Assembly: GCA_002311285.1 (NCBI GenBank)
Contig: DBZU01000074.1
Span: forward strand, 31,497-61,210
Source of the DNA: Dehalococcoidia bacterium UBA1152
Lineage (GTDB): Bacteria; Chloroflexota; Dehalococcoidia; Lucifugimonadales; UBA2962
Length of the DNA: 29,714 bases
Reading direction: 5' to 3'
The position numbers and the translations under genes are program-made. Shown one piece after another: positions 15,349 to 23,077 of the stretch. Numbering within the stretch: position 1 is the first letter of the stretch; each line of letters starts with the position of its first letter. A model generated the notes under the pieces. It saw only the letters and a list, made by a program, of their open reading frames with translations, ran no database searches and was not told the origin of the DNA.

Positions 15349-16344
15349 ATGGCAGACAACAAGAAAATTTTGGTAACTGATTATGTTTGGCCTAATCTAG
15401 AGCCTGAAAAGAGCATATTGGAGCCGATGGGTATTGAATTAGTAATTTCTCCAAATGGCGAAGAAGATACCTTGGTGAAATTAGCAACTAACGTGGATGC
15501 AATCTTGACCTGTTTTGCCAAAGTTACCGATAAGGTAATAGAGAACGCTGATAATTTGAAAGTGATTGCAAGATATGGTGTTGGAGTTGACAACATAGCA
15601 GTTGACAAAGCTAGTGGATTAGGAATAGCGGTAACCTATGTTCCTGACTACTGCGTCGATGAGGTTGCCGATCATGTAATTGCTTTTCTATTGGCGTGGA
15701 ATAGGCAATTGTTATCGTTTGACTATAAAACAAAAACTCAAGGATGGGGTTCAATAAAATTGGATTTACCGATGAACAGATTACGTGATTGTACTATTGG
15801 GGTAATAGGGTTCGGGCGAATTGGACGCAATGTTTCGGCAAAAGCCAATGCATTTGGCCTAAAAGTTTTGGTAACCGACCCATTTATTTCAACTGAGTCA
15901 TTAGCTCAAGATAATTATGAAGTTGTGTCGCTAGAAGATCTGCTGCATAGGTCCGATTTTGTAACTCTTCACTCTCCTCTGAATAGTGAAACGAAAGGAA
16001 TGATTGGTTTCGAAGAATTTAATATCATGAAAAACAACTGCTTTATAATAAATTGCGCACGGGGTCCGCTCATTGATGAAAAAGCTTTAATTAATGCATT
16101 AGAATCCGGCCAAATTGCGGGAGCTGGCCTGGATGTTATGGAGTCAAATCATCCATCAATTGACAACAAATTATTTAAGATGGACAGTGTCATCGTCTCG
16201 CCTCATGTAGCATTTTACTCACCCGAATCAACGATTGAACTTCAATCAAGAGCCGCACAATCAATAGCTGATGTGCTATCTGGTGAAATCCCTGAAAACC
16301 TATATAATCAGGCTATACTAGGTAAGACTCGAGCTGGCATATAA
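15349..16344 (+). CDS. D-2-hydroxyacid dehydrogenase, phosphoglycerate dehydrogenase/CtBP-like
   Basis: A 331-aa NAD-dependent 2-hydroxyacid dehydrogenase. The Rossmann motif GVIGFGRIGR (151-160) and the catalytic Arg238 (NCARGPLID), Glu265 (LDVME) and His286 (SPHVAFYS) are all present. The HVAFYS form and the absence of an ACT or ASB domain place it among short SerA-like/CtBP-like members, so the substrate could be 3-phosphoglycerate, glyoxylate/hydroxypyruvate or another 2-hydroxyacid. ATG 15349 is chosen because AGTGAGGA ends five bases upstream; a GTG at 15337 overlaps that signal. It closes the plus-strand run, 30 bases after the RACo gene. If it makes serine or handles hydroxypyruvate, it could link the cluster to the serine/glycine-THF pool; this is inference. 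Confidence 0.82.
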   Translation: MADNKKILVTDYVWPNLEPEKSILEPMGIELVISPNGEEDTLVKLATNVDAILTCFAKVTDKVIENADNLKVIARYGVGVDNIAVDKASGLGIAVTYVPDYCVDEVADHVIAFLLAWNRQLLSFDYKTKTQGWGSIKLDLPMNRLRDCTIGVIGFGRIGRNVSAKANAFGLKVLVTDPFISTESLAQDNYEVVSLEDLLHRSDFVTLHSPLNSETKGMIGFEEFNIMKNNCFIINCARGPLIDEKALINALESGQIAGAGLDVMESNHPSIDNKLFKMDSVIVSPHVAFYSPESTIELQSRAAQSIADVLSGEIPENLYNQAILGKTRAGI

Positions 16345-16350
16345 TTATCT

Positions 16351-17127
16351 TCATATCATAGATATCCCTTGGCCACCATCAACTGGAATACAAGTTCCAG
16401 TTATCGTGCCTGCTCGGTCTGATGACAGAAACGCCACCAAATCACCCACTGGTTCCGGCCAGCCAAATTTACCTAAAGGTAGGTTTTCCTCTATAAATTT
16501 TTTTACCACATCAGGAGGGTTATTGTTTTGAAACTTTTCCCATGATCCTTGTGAATGAACTATTGATCCAGGTGCAATGCTATTTACTAAAATCCCATAC
16601 TTTCCTAGGCTAACCGCAGCGTGCTTTGTGGCTCCAATTAGAGCTGCTTTAGATGACATATATGAGATATTACCACCATATTCACGGCCCCAAATTGAAG
16701 CTATGTTAATGATTCTACCCCAGCCTTGTTGACGCATGTGAGGTATCACTAATCTCATCAATTCATACCCTCCGAAAAGATTTATATCAAATGTGCCTAT
16801 AAAATCCTCTAGTTTTGTTTCTGCAATATCTTCTCTGGAACGAGTTCCGCCAACATTATTGATCAGAATATCTATTGGCCCCAATTTTGAAACTGCAGTC
16901 TGATAAATTTGCGAAGTTTCATCTAGGTTAGATATATCACCTACTATTGTTATGACATTAACATCTAAGTCTTTTAATTCTGACATTGCTTTATCAAGCG
17001 TGCTTGGAGTTCGGCCACAAATTGCAACATTGACACCTTCATTAGCCAGTGAGATAGCACATTGTTTTCCTAAACCTCGACTTCCACCTGTAATTAAGGC
17101 GTTTTTGCCGTTTAACTTGAGATCCAT
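16351..17127 (-). CDS. Short-chain dehydrogenase/reductase (classical, complete tetrad)
   Basis: A 258-aa classical SDR. The cofactor motif TGGSRGLG (13-20), the NNVGG segment, and the catalytic Asn116 (FDINLF), Ser144 (NIASIWG), Tyr156 and Lys160 (SYMSSKAAL) are all intact. The family reduces or oxidises carbonyl/hydroxyl groups with NAD(P)H; TGG and an Arg after the second strand (CGRT) are compatible with NADP preference. The substrate is unknown; FabG-like and 3-oxoacyl reductase names would be guesses. AAGGAA sits eight bases before the ATG. It is the last gene of a minus-strand set gatC-gatA-SDR-SDR, and it ends six bases from the convergent dehydrogenase gene. Confidence 0.9.
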   Translation of the reverse strand: MDLKLNGKNALITGGSRGLGKQCAISLANEGVNVAICGRTPSTLDKAMSELKDLDVNVITIVGDISNLDETSQIYQTAVSKLGPIDILINNVGGTRSREDIAETKLEDFIGTFDINLFGGYELMRLVIPHMRQQGWGRIINIASIWGREYGGNISYMSSKAALIGATKHAAVSLGKYGILVNSIAPGSIVHSQGSWEKFQNNNPPDVVKKFIEENLPLGKFGWPEPVGDLVAFLSSDRAGTITGTCIPVDGGQGISMI

Positions 17128-17189
17128 TGGTTTGTTCCTTAATCGGTGCTACGTTTAATTTTTCGGTAAAATATAGTCCTTGAGATATA

Positions 17190-18002
17190 TTAATGTTCGA
17201 CTACTGTACCACCATTAATATTGATAGATTGACCCGTTATCCAGCTAGTAGCTTCTGTACATAGGTGTGCTACCAAGTTACCGACTTCTTCATCTGTCCC
17301 ATTACGTCCTACAGGAGTTTGCTCCGCAATTGCATCCATTTGACCACGTTTCTGTAATTCATCCATCCTGGCTGTTTCAGTTGCCCCTGGACAGACACAA
17401 TTTACGTTAATGTTTTTCGGCCCCAATTCCTTTGCTGCTGACTGTGTCATTCCAACTATTGCAAAATTTGCAGCATTGTATGCAAATGTATTCGGTACCC
17501 CACGTTTACCTGCAGTCGAAGAGATATTAACTATTTTACCGCCACTATTTTGTTTGAAGTTTGCTTTTAAAAAGGCCTGAGTACAAAGATAGGTGCCACG
17601 TATTTTTATATCAATAACTCGCTGAAAGACCTCCGGTTCAACCTCGATTATTGGCACTCTATCAGCTCCGATTGGAGCCGCGGCGTTATTGATAAGAATA
17701 TCAACACGTCCAAATTCAGAGATTGCAGCATCAATCATTCTTTCTACCTGTTGTTGACTTGTGACATCTACTATTAACGTTAAAGCCTTTACTCCGTGCA
17801 ACCGAACTTGTTCAGCTGTGCTCTCAATATCCTTCCAATTAGCCGCTTTTTCATCATCTGGGAATGTTTCTGGATTTCTTCCAGTACCGGTTACAACTAC
17901 ATGTGCTCCTAGCTCAGCTAGTCTGACAGCTGTTGCTCTGCCGATGCCCCGCATACGACCAGCTCCAGTTACTATGGCCACTTTATTTGATAGTTCTTTC
18001 AT
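17190..18002 (-). CDS. Short-chain dehydrogenase/reductase with altered catalytic tetrad
   Basis: A 270-aa SDR by fold: VTGAGRMRGIGRA at the N-terminus, NNAAAP, KIVNISSTAGKRG with the catalytic Ser, and INGG near the end. The tetrad is unusual. The position normally Asn (in V-N-L-x-G) is Lys133 in IDIKIRGTY, and the Lys of Y-x-x-x-K is Asn179 in AYNAANF, with Tyr175 kept. Both changes are clear in the DNA (aaa and aat codons). The protein is otherwise full length with no frameshift, so it is either an enzyme with exchanged residues or a non-catalytic SDR. AGGAG overlaps the upstream gatA stop and precedes the ATG by seven bases, so translation is probably coupled to gatA. Relatives from memory have the normal Asn and Lys. 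Confidence 0.88.
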   Translation of the reverse strand: MKELSNKVAIVTGAGRMRGIGRATAVRLAELGAHVVVTGTGRNPETFPDDEKAANWKDIESTAEQVRLHGVKALTLIVDVTSQQQVERMIDAAISEFGRVDILINNAAAPIGADRVPIIEVEPEVFQRVIDIKIRGTYLCTQAFLKANFKQNSGGKIVNISSTAGKRGVPNTFAYNAANFAIVGMTQSAAKELGPKNINVNCVCPGATETARMDELQKRGQMDAIAEQTPVGRNGTDEEVGNLVAHLCTEATSWITGQSININGGTVVEH

Positions 18003-18011
18003 AATCGACTC

Positions 18012-19475
18012 CTAAATTAACGGTGCTAACAAGCTATGATGTGTAGATTTCTCATAGGCATTAGAAGTTTTAAGTAAAATTTCCTCGGAGTGATATGGTC
18101 CCATAAATTGTATTCCGATAGGCATACCTTTTATTAATCCAGACGGCACTGATATTGCTGGAATTCCAGCAATATTAGCAGGGATAGTGAATATGTCATT
18201 TAGGTACATTTGTACTGGATCTGACATTTTTTCTCCGATCAAAAACGCGATGGTTGGAGTTGATGGTGTAATTAAAAGGTCGAAATCTTTAAAAGCCTTG
18301 TCGAAATCCTGACGAATTAGTGATCTTACCTTCTGAGCTTTTAAATAATATGCATCGTAGTACCCGGCTGAAAGGGCATAAGTCCCTAACAGAATTCTAC
18401 GTTTAACTTCTGGCCCAAAACCATGTTGTCTAGTTTTTTCTAATGCTTCCCAAACATTGGTTGATTCAGCATGTGAATATCCGAATTTGACTCCGTCATA
18501 TCGCGATAAGTTTGAAGATGCTTCAGCAGGAGCAATAATATAATATACGGCCAACGCATGAGACGTGTGAGGCAGAGAAGTTTCGGCAACACTTGCGCCA
18601 AGGTCCTCGAGCGTCCCGATAGCAGACATCACTGTATCCTTAACCTCGGCGTCCATTCCGTCCACAAAATATTCTTTTGGCACACCAATCCTTAACCCTT
18701 TTATGTCTCCATTTATATTGCTACTGTAATCTGGAACCGGTTCTGAATTAGACGTACTGTCCATCTTGTCATGACCGGCAATTGCCTGTAAAACCAAAGC
18801 CGAGTCCCTCACATTACGCGTCAACGGACCTATTTGGTCTAAAGAACTCGCGAAAGCAACTAATCCGTACCGGCTGATGCGTCCATATGTGGGCTTTAAG
18901 CCAACCACACCGCAGAATGATGCAGGTTGACGTACGCTTCCGCCAGTATCTGACCCAATAGAAAATAGGCATTGCTGAGCACTCACTGCCGCTGCAGGTC
19001 CACCACTGCTGCCTCCCGGCACTCTTTTAATGTCATAGGGGTTTTTAGTTGGATAAAAAGCGGAATTTTCAGTTGAAGACCCCATTGCAAATTCATCTAA
19101 ATTACCTTTACCGACAAGTACGGCCCCTAAATTCTTCAGATTAGTAATTGCTGTAGCATCGTAACTTGGGATGAAATCTTCAAGCATTCTGGAAGAACAT
19201 GTAGTGCGAATACCAGACGTGCATATGTTGTCTTTTGCCTGAAATGGTATACCGGTCAATAAAGAGGACTTGCCTTGGGCAATAATTTTATCTGCATGTT
19301 TAGCTGATTCCATGGCATATTCACTTGTAATTGTCACGAAGGCATTCAATTTCTCCTCGGTGTCTTCTATGCGTTTCAGGACTGATTGTGTAAGCTCAAC
19401 GGAAGACAGTTTTTTGTTAATTAGTAGATTGTGGGCTTCAGATATTGTTAAAGACCAAGGATTTGTAGAAGTCAT
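18012..19475 (-). CDS. gatA: Aspartyl/glutamyl-tRNA amidotransferase subunit A
   Basis: A 487-aa amidase subunit of GatCAB, which converts Glu-tRNA(Gln) and/or Asp-tRNA(Asn) to the amide form. The triad is Lys81 (FQAKDNI), Ser156 (PGGSSGGPAA) and Ser180 (GSDTGGSVRQPASFCG). The GatA-specific stretches VVGLKPTYGRISRYGLVAFASSLDQIGP and RRILLGTYALSAGYYDAYY-type segment are present (partial quotes of each are visible at ~190-215 and ~360-375). It starts one base after the gatC stop, so the two are co-translated. gatB is not in the window. This implies that the organism lacks a GlnRS and/or AsnRS, or retains the indirect route beside them. Confidence 0.96.
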   Translation of the reverse strand: MTSTNPWSLTISEAHNLLINKKLSSVELTQSVLKRIEDTEEKLNAFVTITSEYAMESAKHADKIIAQGKSSLLTGIPFQAKDNICTSGIRTTCSSRMLEDFIPSYDATAITNLKNLGAVLVGKGNLDEFAMGSSTENSAFYPTKNPYDIKRVPGGSSGGPAAAVSAQQCLFSIGSDTGGSVRQPASFCGVVGLKPTYGRISRYGLVAFASSLDQIGPLTRNVRDSALVLQAIAGHDKMDSTSNSEPVPDYSSNINGDIKGLRIGVPKEYFVDGMDAEVKDTVMSAIGTLEDLGASVAETSLPHTSHALAVYYIIAPAEASSNLSRYDGVKFGYSHAESTNVWEALEKTRQHGFGPEVKRRILLGTYALSAGYYDAYYLKAQKVRSLIRQDFDKAFKDFDLLITPSTPTIAFLIGEKMSDPVQMYLNDIFTIPANIAGIPAISVPSGLIKGMPIGIQFMGPYHSEEILLKTSNAYEKSTHHSLLAPLI

Positions 19476-19476
19476 G

Positions 19477-19764
19477 TTATTCGATCACCGGCCTTACACG
19501 GACAAAGTCGCCTTCTAAACGAGGGACGTTTCTTAAATGATCACTTTTTGTCCCTTGTTTTTTTACTTTGTCATGCCTTAAAACAGTATTAAGTCCCGTT
19601 GGATGAGCGGTAACCTTGACGTTTTCAGTCTCTAATGAACTAAGAGATTGAAATTGTTCAAGTATTTGTGAAAGTTGTTCACCAATAAGCTTTAATTCTT
19701 CATCAGTCATCCCTATTTTTGCGAGACTCGCAATGTGTTTAACTTGCTTGTTTGACAGATTCAT
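19477..19764 (-). CDS. gatC: Aspartyl/glutamyl-tRNA amidotransferase subunit C
   Basis: A 95-aa GatC, the small subunit that wraps around and stabilises GatA-GatB. The family pattern is clear: VKHIASLAKIGMTDEEL near the start, LEQFQSLSSLETENV in the middle and the C-terminal RNVPRLEGDFVRVRPVIE. Length is typical (about 95). It is the first gene of the gatC-gatA-SDR-SDR set and is divergent from the kelch gene at 19983. A plain purine-rich stretch (AAAAAGAA) precedes the ATG. Confidence 0.95.
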   Translation of the reverse strand: MNLSNKQVKHIASLAKIGMTDEELKLIGEQLSQILEQFQSLSSLETENVKVTAHPTGLNTVLRHDKVKKQGTKSDHLRNVPRLEGDFVRVRPVIE

Positions 19765-19982
19765 TTCTTTTTAGGTTCTGTTTTAGCAAAAGTTTTTGTA
19801 AATTGATCTATAAATTTCGTGGACCACTTGTAACGTTTTTAAGGTGTAGTTAAAATTCAACTAATAATATTTTAGTAATTTATCGCACCGTCACATTATA
19901 TACATTACTTTTCTCAAAAAACTTTTAATTAGCTGAAGTTTTTTTTAATAGAGAATCACTGGGTTTGTGGGGTAAATAGGAA
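19765..19982. other. Divergent intergenic region with AT-rich inverted repeat
   Basis: This 218-base gap separates gatC (minus) from the kelch genes (plus) and must hold promoters for both. It contains an inverted repeat, AAAAAACTT at 19916-19924 and AAGTTTTTT at 19936-19944, with an 11-base spacer, followed by more T residues. Both flanking genes point away from it, so a terminator is not expected; an operator or chance AT-rich symmetry are options. No other gene was found. Confidence 0.5.
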
Positions 19983-21194
19983 ATGTACTCATTGTTAATG
20001 CTAATAACATTTAGAAAATATAGGTCTGTTGCCTTACCAGTTTTGGTGTCGAGCTTAGTCTTAGCTATGTTCATCATTGCATGTGGGGGGAATGGAAACT
20101 CAGAATCGCAATCAGATGATATCCAGCCGACGGATAATGTCTCAATTTCGAGTGGTGAAATGCCGGCTCCGGAAGATTCTCAGGGTGAGTTCATCCTCGT
20201 AGATGAGATGAAGGCTGCTAGGCAATTGCATAGTGCAATCCAGTTGCCTGACGGGACAATTCTTGTGGTTGGGGGGCGTGGGCCAGGAGCCAATCTTAAC
20301 AATACAGTGTACGAGACTGTTGAGTTATATGATTCTGATTCAGATGAATGGACGTTAACTGGATCTATGGTAGACCAACGCCACGATCTTTGTGCGGCTT
20401 TATTGCAGGACGGGAAAGTATTAGCTGCTGGTGGAAGAGGAAAACTTAATATGGCTATGGCGACGGCAGAGTTATATGATCCTGCTACAGGAGAATGGTC
20501 TCAGACTGAAAACTTGAATACAGGGCGTGATTATATGCCGTGTTTAACTCTCGATGACGGGCGTGTAATTATTATTGGAGGTGAAGAAAGAGACTATGCA
20601 CTGTTGGAAACAGCAGAAATATGGGATCCTGATACAGGTAAGTGGTTCGAGTCTTCACCAATGAAGTTTGCCCGAGCACGCCATACTGCAACGTTACTTG
20701 AAGACGGAAGGGTTTTAGTGACAGGGGGAGGTAAATTAGATCCTCCTTACGAAGAAAGTAGTGAAATATACGATCCAAAAAATGACAGTTGGGTCACTGC
20801 AGCAGAGATGAGCACAGGTCGCGCTTCACATATCGCTGTAAAACTGTCAGACGGAAACGTTTTAGTGGTTGGAGGCCGAGGGAAAAAATTGACGGCTGAG
20901 CTTTACAATCCGATTAATGATAGCTGGACAAAAGTAGGCAACACTGAAATACCTCGTTCTGAAGCGTCAGCAATTTTAATGCAGGATGGAAAAGTTTTGA
21001 TTACAGGAGGAATAGGGCTTCGTATTTCTGGCGAAATATTTGACCCTGATACTGGTAATTGGACAAGGACCCAGGACATGCACGATACTCGGTATCGTCA
21101 TCAAATGATTTTATTAGATAATGGAAAAATTTTAATAATTGGTGGCAATGGCAAAGAAGGCTTACTGGCAGAAACTGAGTTATTCACCCCGTAG
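19983..21194 (+). CDS. Kelch-repeat lipoprotein, copy 1
   Basis: A 403-aa exported beta-propeller. A hydrophobic signal segment (~15-33) ends in the lipobox IIAC with Cys34, followed by a disordered Ser/Asp-rich linker, so it should be attached to the outer face of the membrane. About six kelch repeats follow, each with L-x-D-G-x-V-L/I-V-x-G-G-x-G and A-E-x-Y-D-P-x-x-x-x-W. Such propellers are found in binding proteins and galactose-oxidase-like enzymes; the copper ligands of galactose oxidase are not recognisable, so binding is more likely. ATG 19998 is an alternative start. It lies next to a tandem paralogue, and the two were probably produced by duplication. Confidence 0.85.
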   Translation: MYSLLMLITFRKYRSVALPVLVSSLVLAMFIIACGGNGNSESQSDDIQPTDNVSISSGEMPAPEDSQGEFILVDEMKAARQLHSAIQLPDGTILVVGGRGPGANLNNTVYETVELYDSDSDEWTLTGSMVDQRHDLCAALLQDGKVLAAGGRGKLNMAMATAELYDPATGEWSQTENLNTGRDYMPCLTLDDGRVIIIGGEERDYALLETAEIWDPDTGKWFESSPMKFARARHTATLLEDGRVLVTGGGKLDPPYEESSEIYDPKNDSWVTAAEMSTGRASHIAVKLSDGNVLVVGGRGKKLTAELYNPINDSWTKVGNTEIPRSEASAILMQDGKVLITGGIGLRISGEIFDPDTGNWTRTQDMHDTRYRHQMILLDNGKILIIGGNGKEGLLAETELFTP

Positions 21195-21207
21195 GATGCA
21201 GTATAAG

Positions 21208-22383
21208 ATGAAAATTTTATTATTGGCAGTATTATTATGTTCCATTTTAGCTTTTAACTATTCCTGCTCATCGTCGACTGAGACTGATGAAGAAACACAA
21301 ACACAAACACAAAAGCAGGAAGAACAAGTAGCAACGGACGACACGGAACCCGCAGTGATATCGCCCGGAGAATTCACTCGTGTAACTGACATGAAGAATG
21401 CGCGTATACAACACTCAGGAATCGTGCTTAATGATGGACGTTTACTTGTAATGGGTGGAAAGGGGTTAGGAGAAAAAACCAGTCACAACACCTATATTTT
21501 TGATACTGCGGAAATTTATGATCCAGTCACAGATACTTGGGAATTCACTGGAGTCATGGCTATAAATCGATATGCTTTCGCATCTGGGTTATTACCGGAT
21601 GGGAGAGTAATACTGGCCGGAGGTAGAGGGATTCTAACGCACGCATATCCCGATGCAGAAATATGGGACGCTTCGTCAGGAAAATTTAGCTCCATTGCAC
21701 CTATGTTAATTCCAAGGGATGAAGTTCAAGGAGTTGTTTTAAATGATGGAAGATTTCTGGTGCCTGGGGGAACAAACGTGAATTTTGGTCTTCATAAAAC
21801 TGCTGAGATATATGATCCTGCCACAGATATTTGGACAGAAGTAGCTTCTATGACAGATAAGCGCGCGACGCACACAGTGACTTTATTACAAGATGGGAGA
21901 GTATTAGTAACTGGAGGCGGTAAACAAGATGGACCTTATCTCAAAGCAGCTGAAATATATGACCCTTCTGCCGATACTTGGACTTCAACTGCTCCGATGG
22001 CAATAAGTCGACATTCTCACTCGGCCACATTACTTCACGATGGCAGGGTATTAGTAGTTGGTGGTCGTGGAAAGAGAAATAATGCAGAAATATACGACCC
22101 ATCTGCCGATACTTGGACACGAACCCCTGATCTTACTGATCCACGTGCAGAACATACTGCTGTAATTACATCGGACGGCAAGGTAATTGTAGTGGGCGGT
22201 ATGGGTAACCGAAGTTCATCGGAATTGTATGACCCAGACACAGATACCTGGACTGTTTTAGCGAATATGCTGGAACCAAGATTCAGGCACGTCTCTGCTG
22301 TGCTTAATGATGGCACCATAATTGTTGCAGGAGGCAATGGAAAAGAGATGATATTGGCTGAAGTTGAGAAATTTACTCGTTAG
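21208..22383 (+). CDS. Kelch-repeat lipoprotein, copy 2
   Basis: A 391-aa paralogue of the previous gene, with the same six-bladed kelch layout and near-identical blade phrases such as VLVTGGGK and VLVVGGRGK. The signal peptide is MKILLLAVLLCSILAFNYSC; its lipobox (NYSC) is weak, so lipidation at this Cys is probable rather than certain. The linker after it contains TQTQTQKQEE, encoded by three perfect copies of ACACAA at 21295-21312, an in-frame six-base repeat that can vary by slippage without breaking the frame. ATG 21208 fits the signal peptide; ATG 21196 is also possible, and the frame is open back into copy 1. The gene starts right after copy 1 ends, so they are one transcript. Confidence 0.84.
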   Translation: MKILLLAVLLCSILAFNYSCSSSTETDEETQTQTQKQEEQVATDDTEPAVISPGEFTRVTDMKNARIQHSGIVLNDGRLLVMGGKGLGEKTSHNTYIFDTAEIYDPVTDTWEFTGVMAINRYAFASGLLPDGRVILAGGRGILTHAYPDAEIWDASSGKFSSIAPMLIPRDEVQGVVLNDGRFLVPGGTNVNFGLHKTAEIYDPATDIWTEVASMTDKRATHTVTLLQDGRVLVTGGGKQDGPYLKAAEIYDPSADTWTSTAPMAISRHSHSATLLHDGRVLVVGGRGKRNNAEIYDPSADTWTRTPDLTDPRAEHTAVITSDGKVIVVGGMGNRSSSELYDPDTDTWTVLANMLEPRFRHVSAVLNDGTIIVAGGNGKEMILAEVEKFTR

Positions 22384-22412
22384 ATACATTATTCATAAAA
22401 GTGGTCTGCGAT

Positions 22413-23045
22413 TCAGGATCTGTTCGCCCATTCCATAGTTGTATCGATGCCGTCGGACATAATGCCTGATAATATTTCATCAGTTTTTTCTAAGGCTTTT
22501 GCGATTTGAGTTAATTCGTCACTGTGGGGTTGGGATAACACATAAGACGTGTTGTCGCTAGAATCATTAGGTCGGCCAATTCCAATTCGCAATCTTGGAA
22601 AATCGTTAGTTCCAATGTGATCAATAATGGATTTCATACCATTGTGGCCGCCAGGTCCTCCTGAATTCTTCAACTTGAGCCTCCCAGGCGAAATATCCAT
22701 ATCATCATAAATAACCATTAATTGACTGGACGATATCTTATATTTTTTTAATAAAGCCATTACAGCCAAACCACTATCGTTCATGTAAGTTTTAGGTTTA
22801 CTTATTACGATGCCGTGCCCAAACAAGTCGCCTTCCCAAGCTTTATAGGTACGTTTATTAGAATTAAACTCTAGTTTATGTAGATCAGATATGGTTTTTA
22901 TTGCCCAAAAACCGGCATTATGTCTAGTGTTAATGTACTTGATGCCAGGGTTGCCGAGCCCGACAACAATTAATTCTGGAAGGGTTAATTTTTCCCGTTT
23001 CGGTATCCGGGATATTAGGTGTTTTATGTCGACCGGAATGATCAT
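22413..23045 (-). CDS. pth: Peptidyl-tRNA hydrolase
   Basis: A 210-aa Pth, which releases peptides from prematurely dropped peptidyl-tRNA. Catalytic His42 lies in TRHNAGFWA, the Asn of GLGNPG (~30-34) and the Asp of MVIYDDMDISPG are present, and GGPGGHNGMKSI with RLRIGIGRP complete the family signature. There are ~25 extra residues before ELIVVGLGNPG compared with typical proteins of ~190 aa. No ATG, GTG or TTG codon lies closer to the domain, so the ATG at 23045 stands. It is the last gene of the minus-strand fbp operon, 32 bases after the rnhA-moaC fusion. Confidence 0.95.
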   Translation of the reverse strand: MIIPVDIKHLISRIPKREKLTLPELIVVGLGNPGIKYINTRHNAGFWAIKTISDLHKLEFNSNKRTYKAWEGDLFGHGIVISKPKTYMNDSGLAVMALLKKYKISSSQLMVIYDDMDISPGRLKLKNSGGPGGHNGMKSIIDHIGTNDFPRLRIGIGRPNDSSDNTSYVLSQPHSDELTQIAKALEKTDEILSGIMSDGIDTTMEWANRS

Positions 23046-23077
23046 AATGAATTCTTAAACATTATTTCTGTAAGTTA

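Noticed and set aside
16345..16350. Bidirectional terminator between the convergent dehydrogenase and SDR genes
   Set aside because: Only six bases separate the genes and no stable hairpin with T-run was seen around them.
22384..22412. Terminator between the kelch gene and pth
   Set aside because: The 29-base convergent gap shows no convincing inverted repeat.
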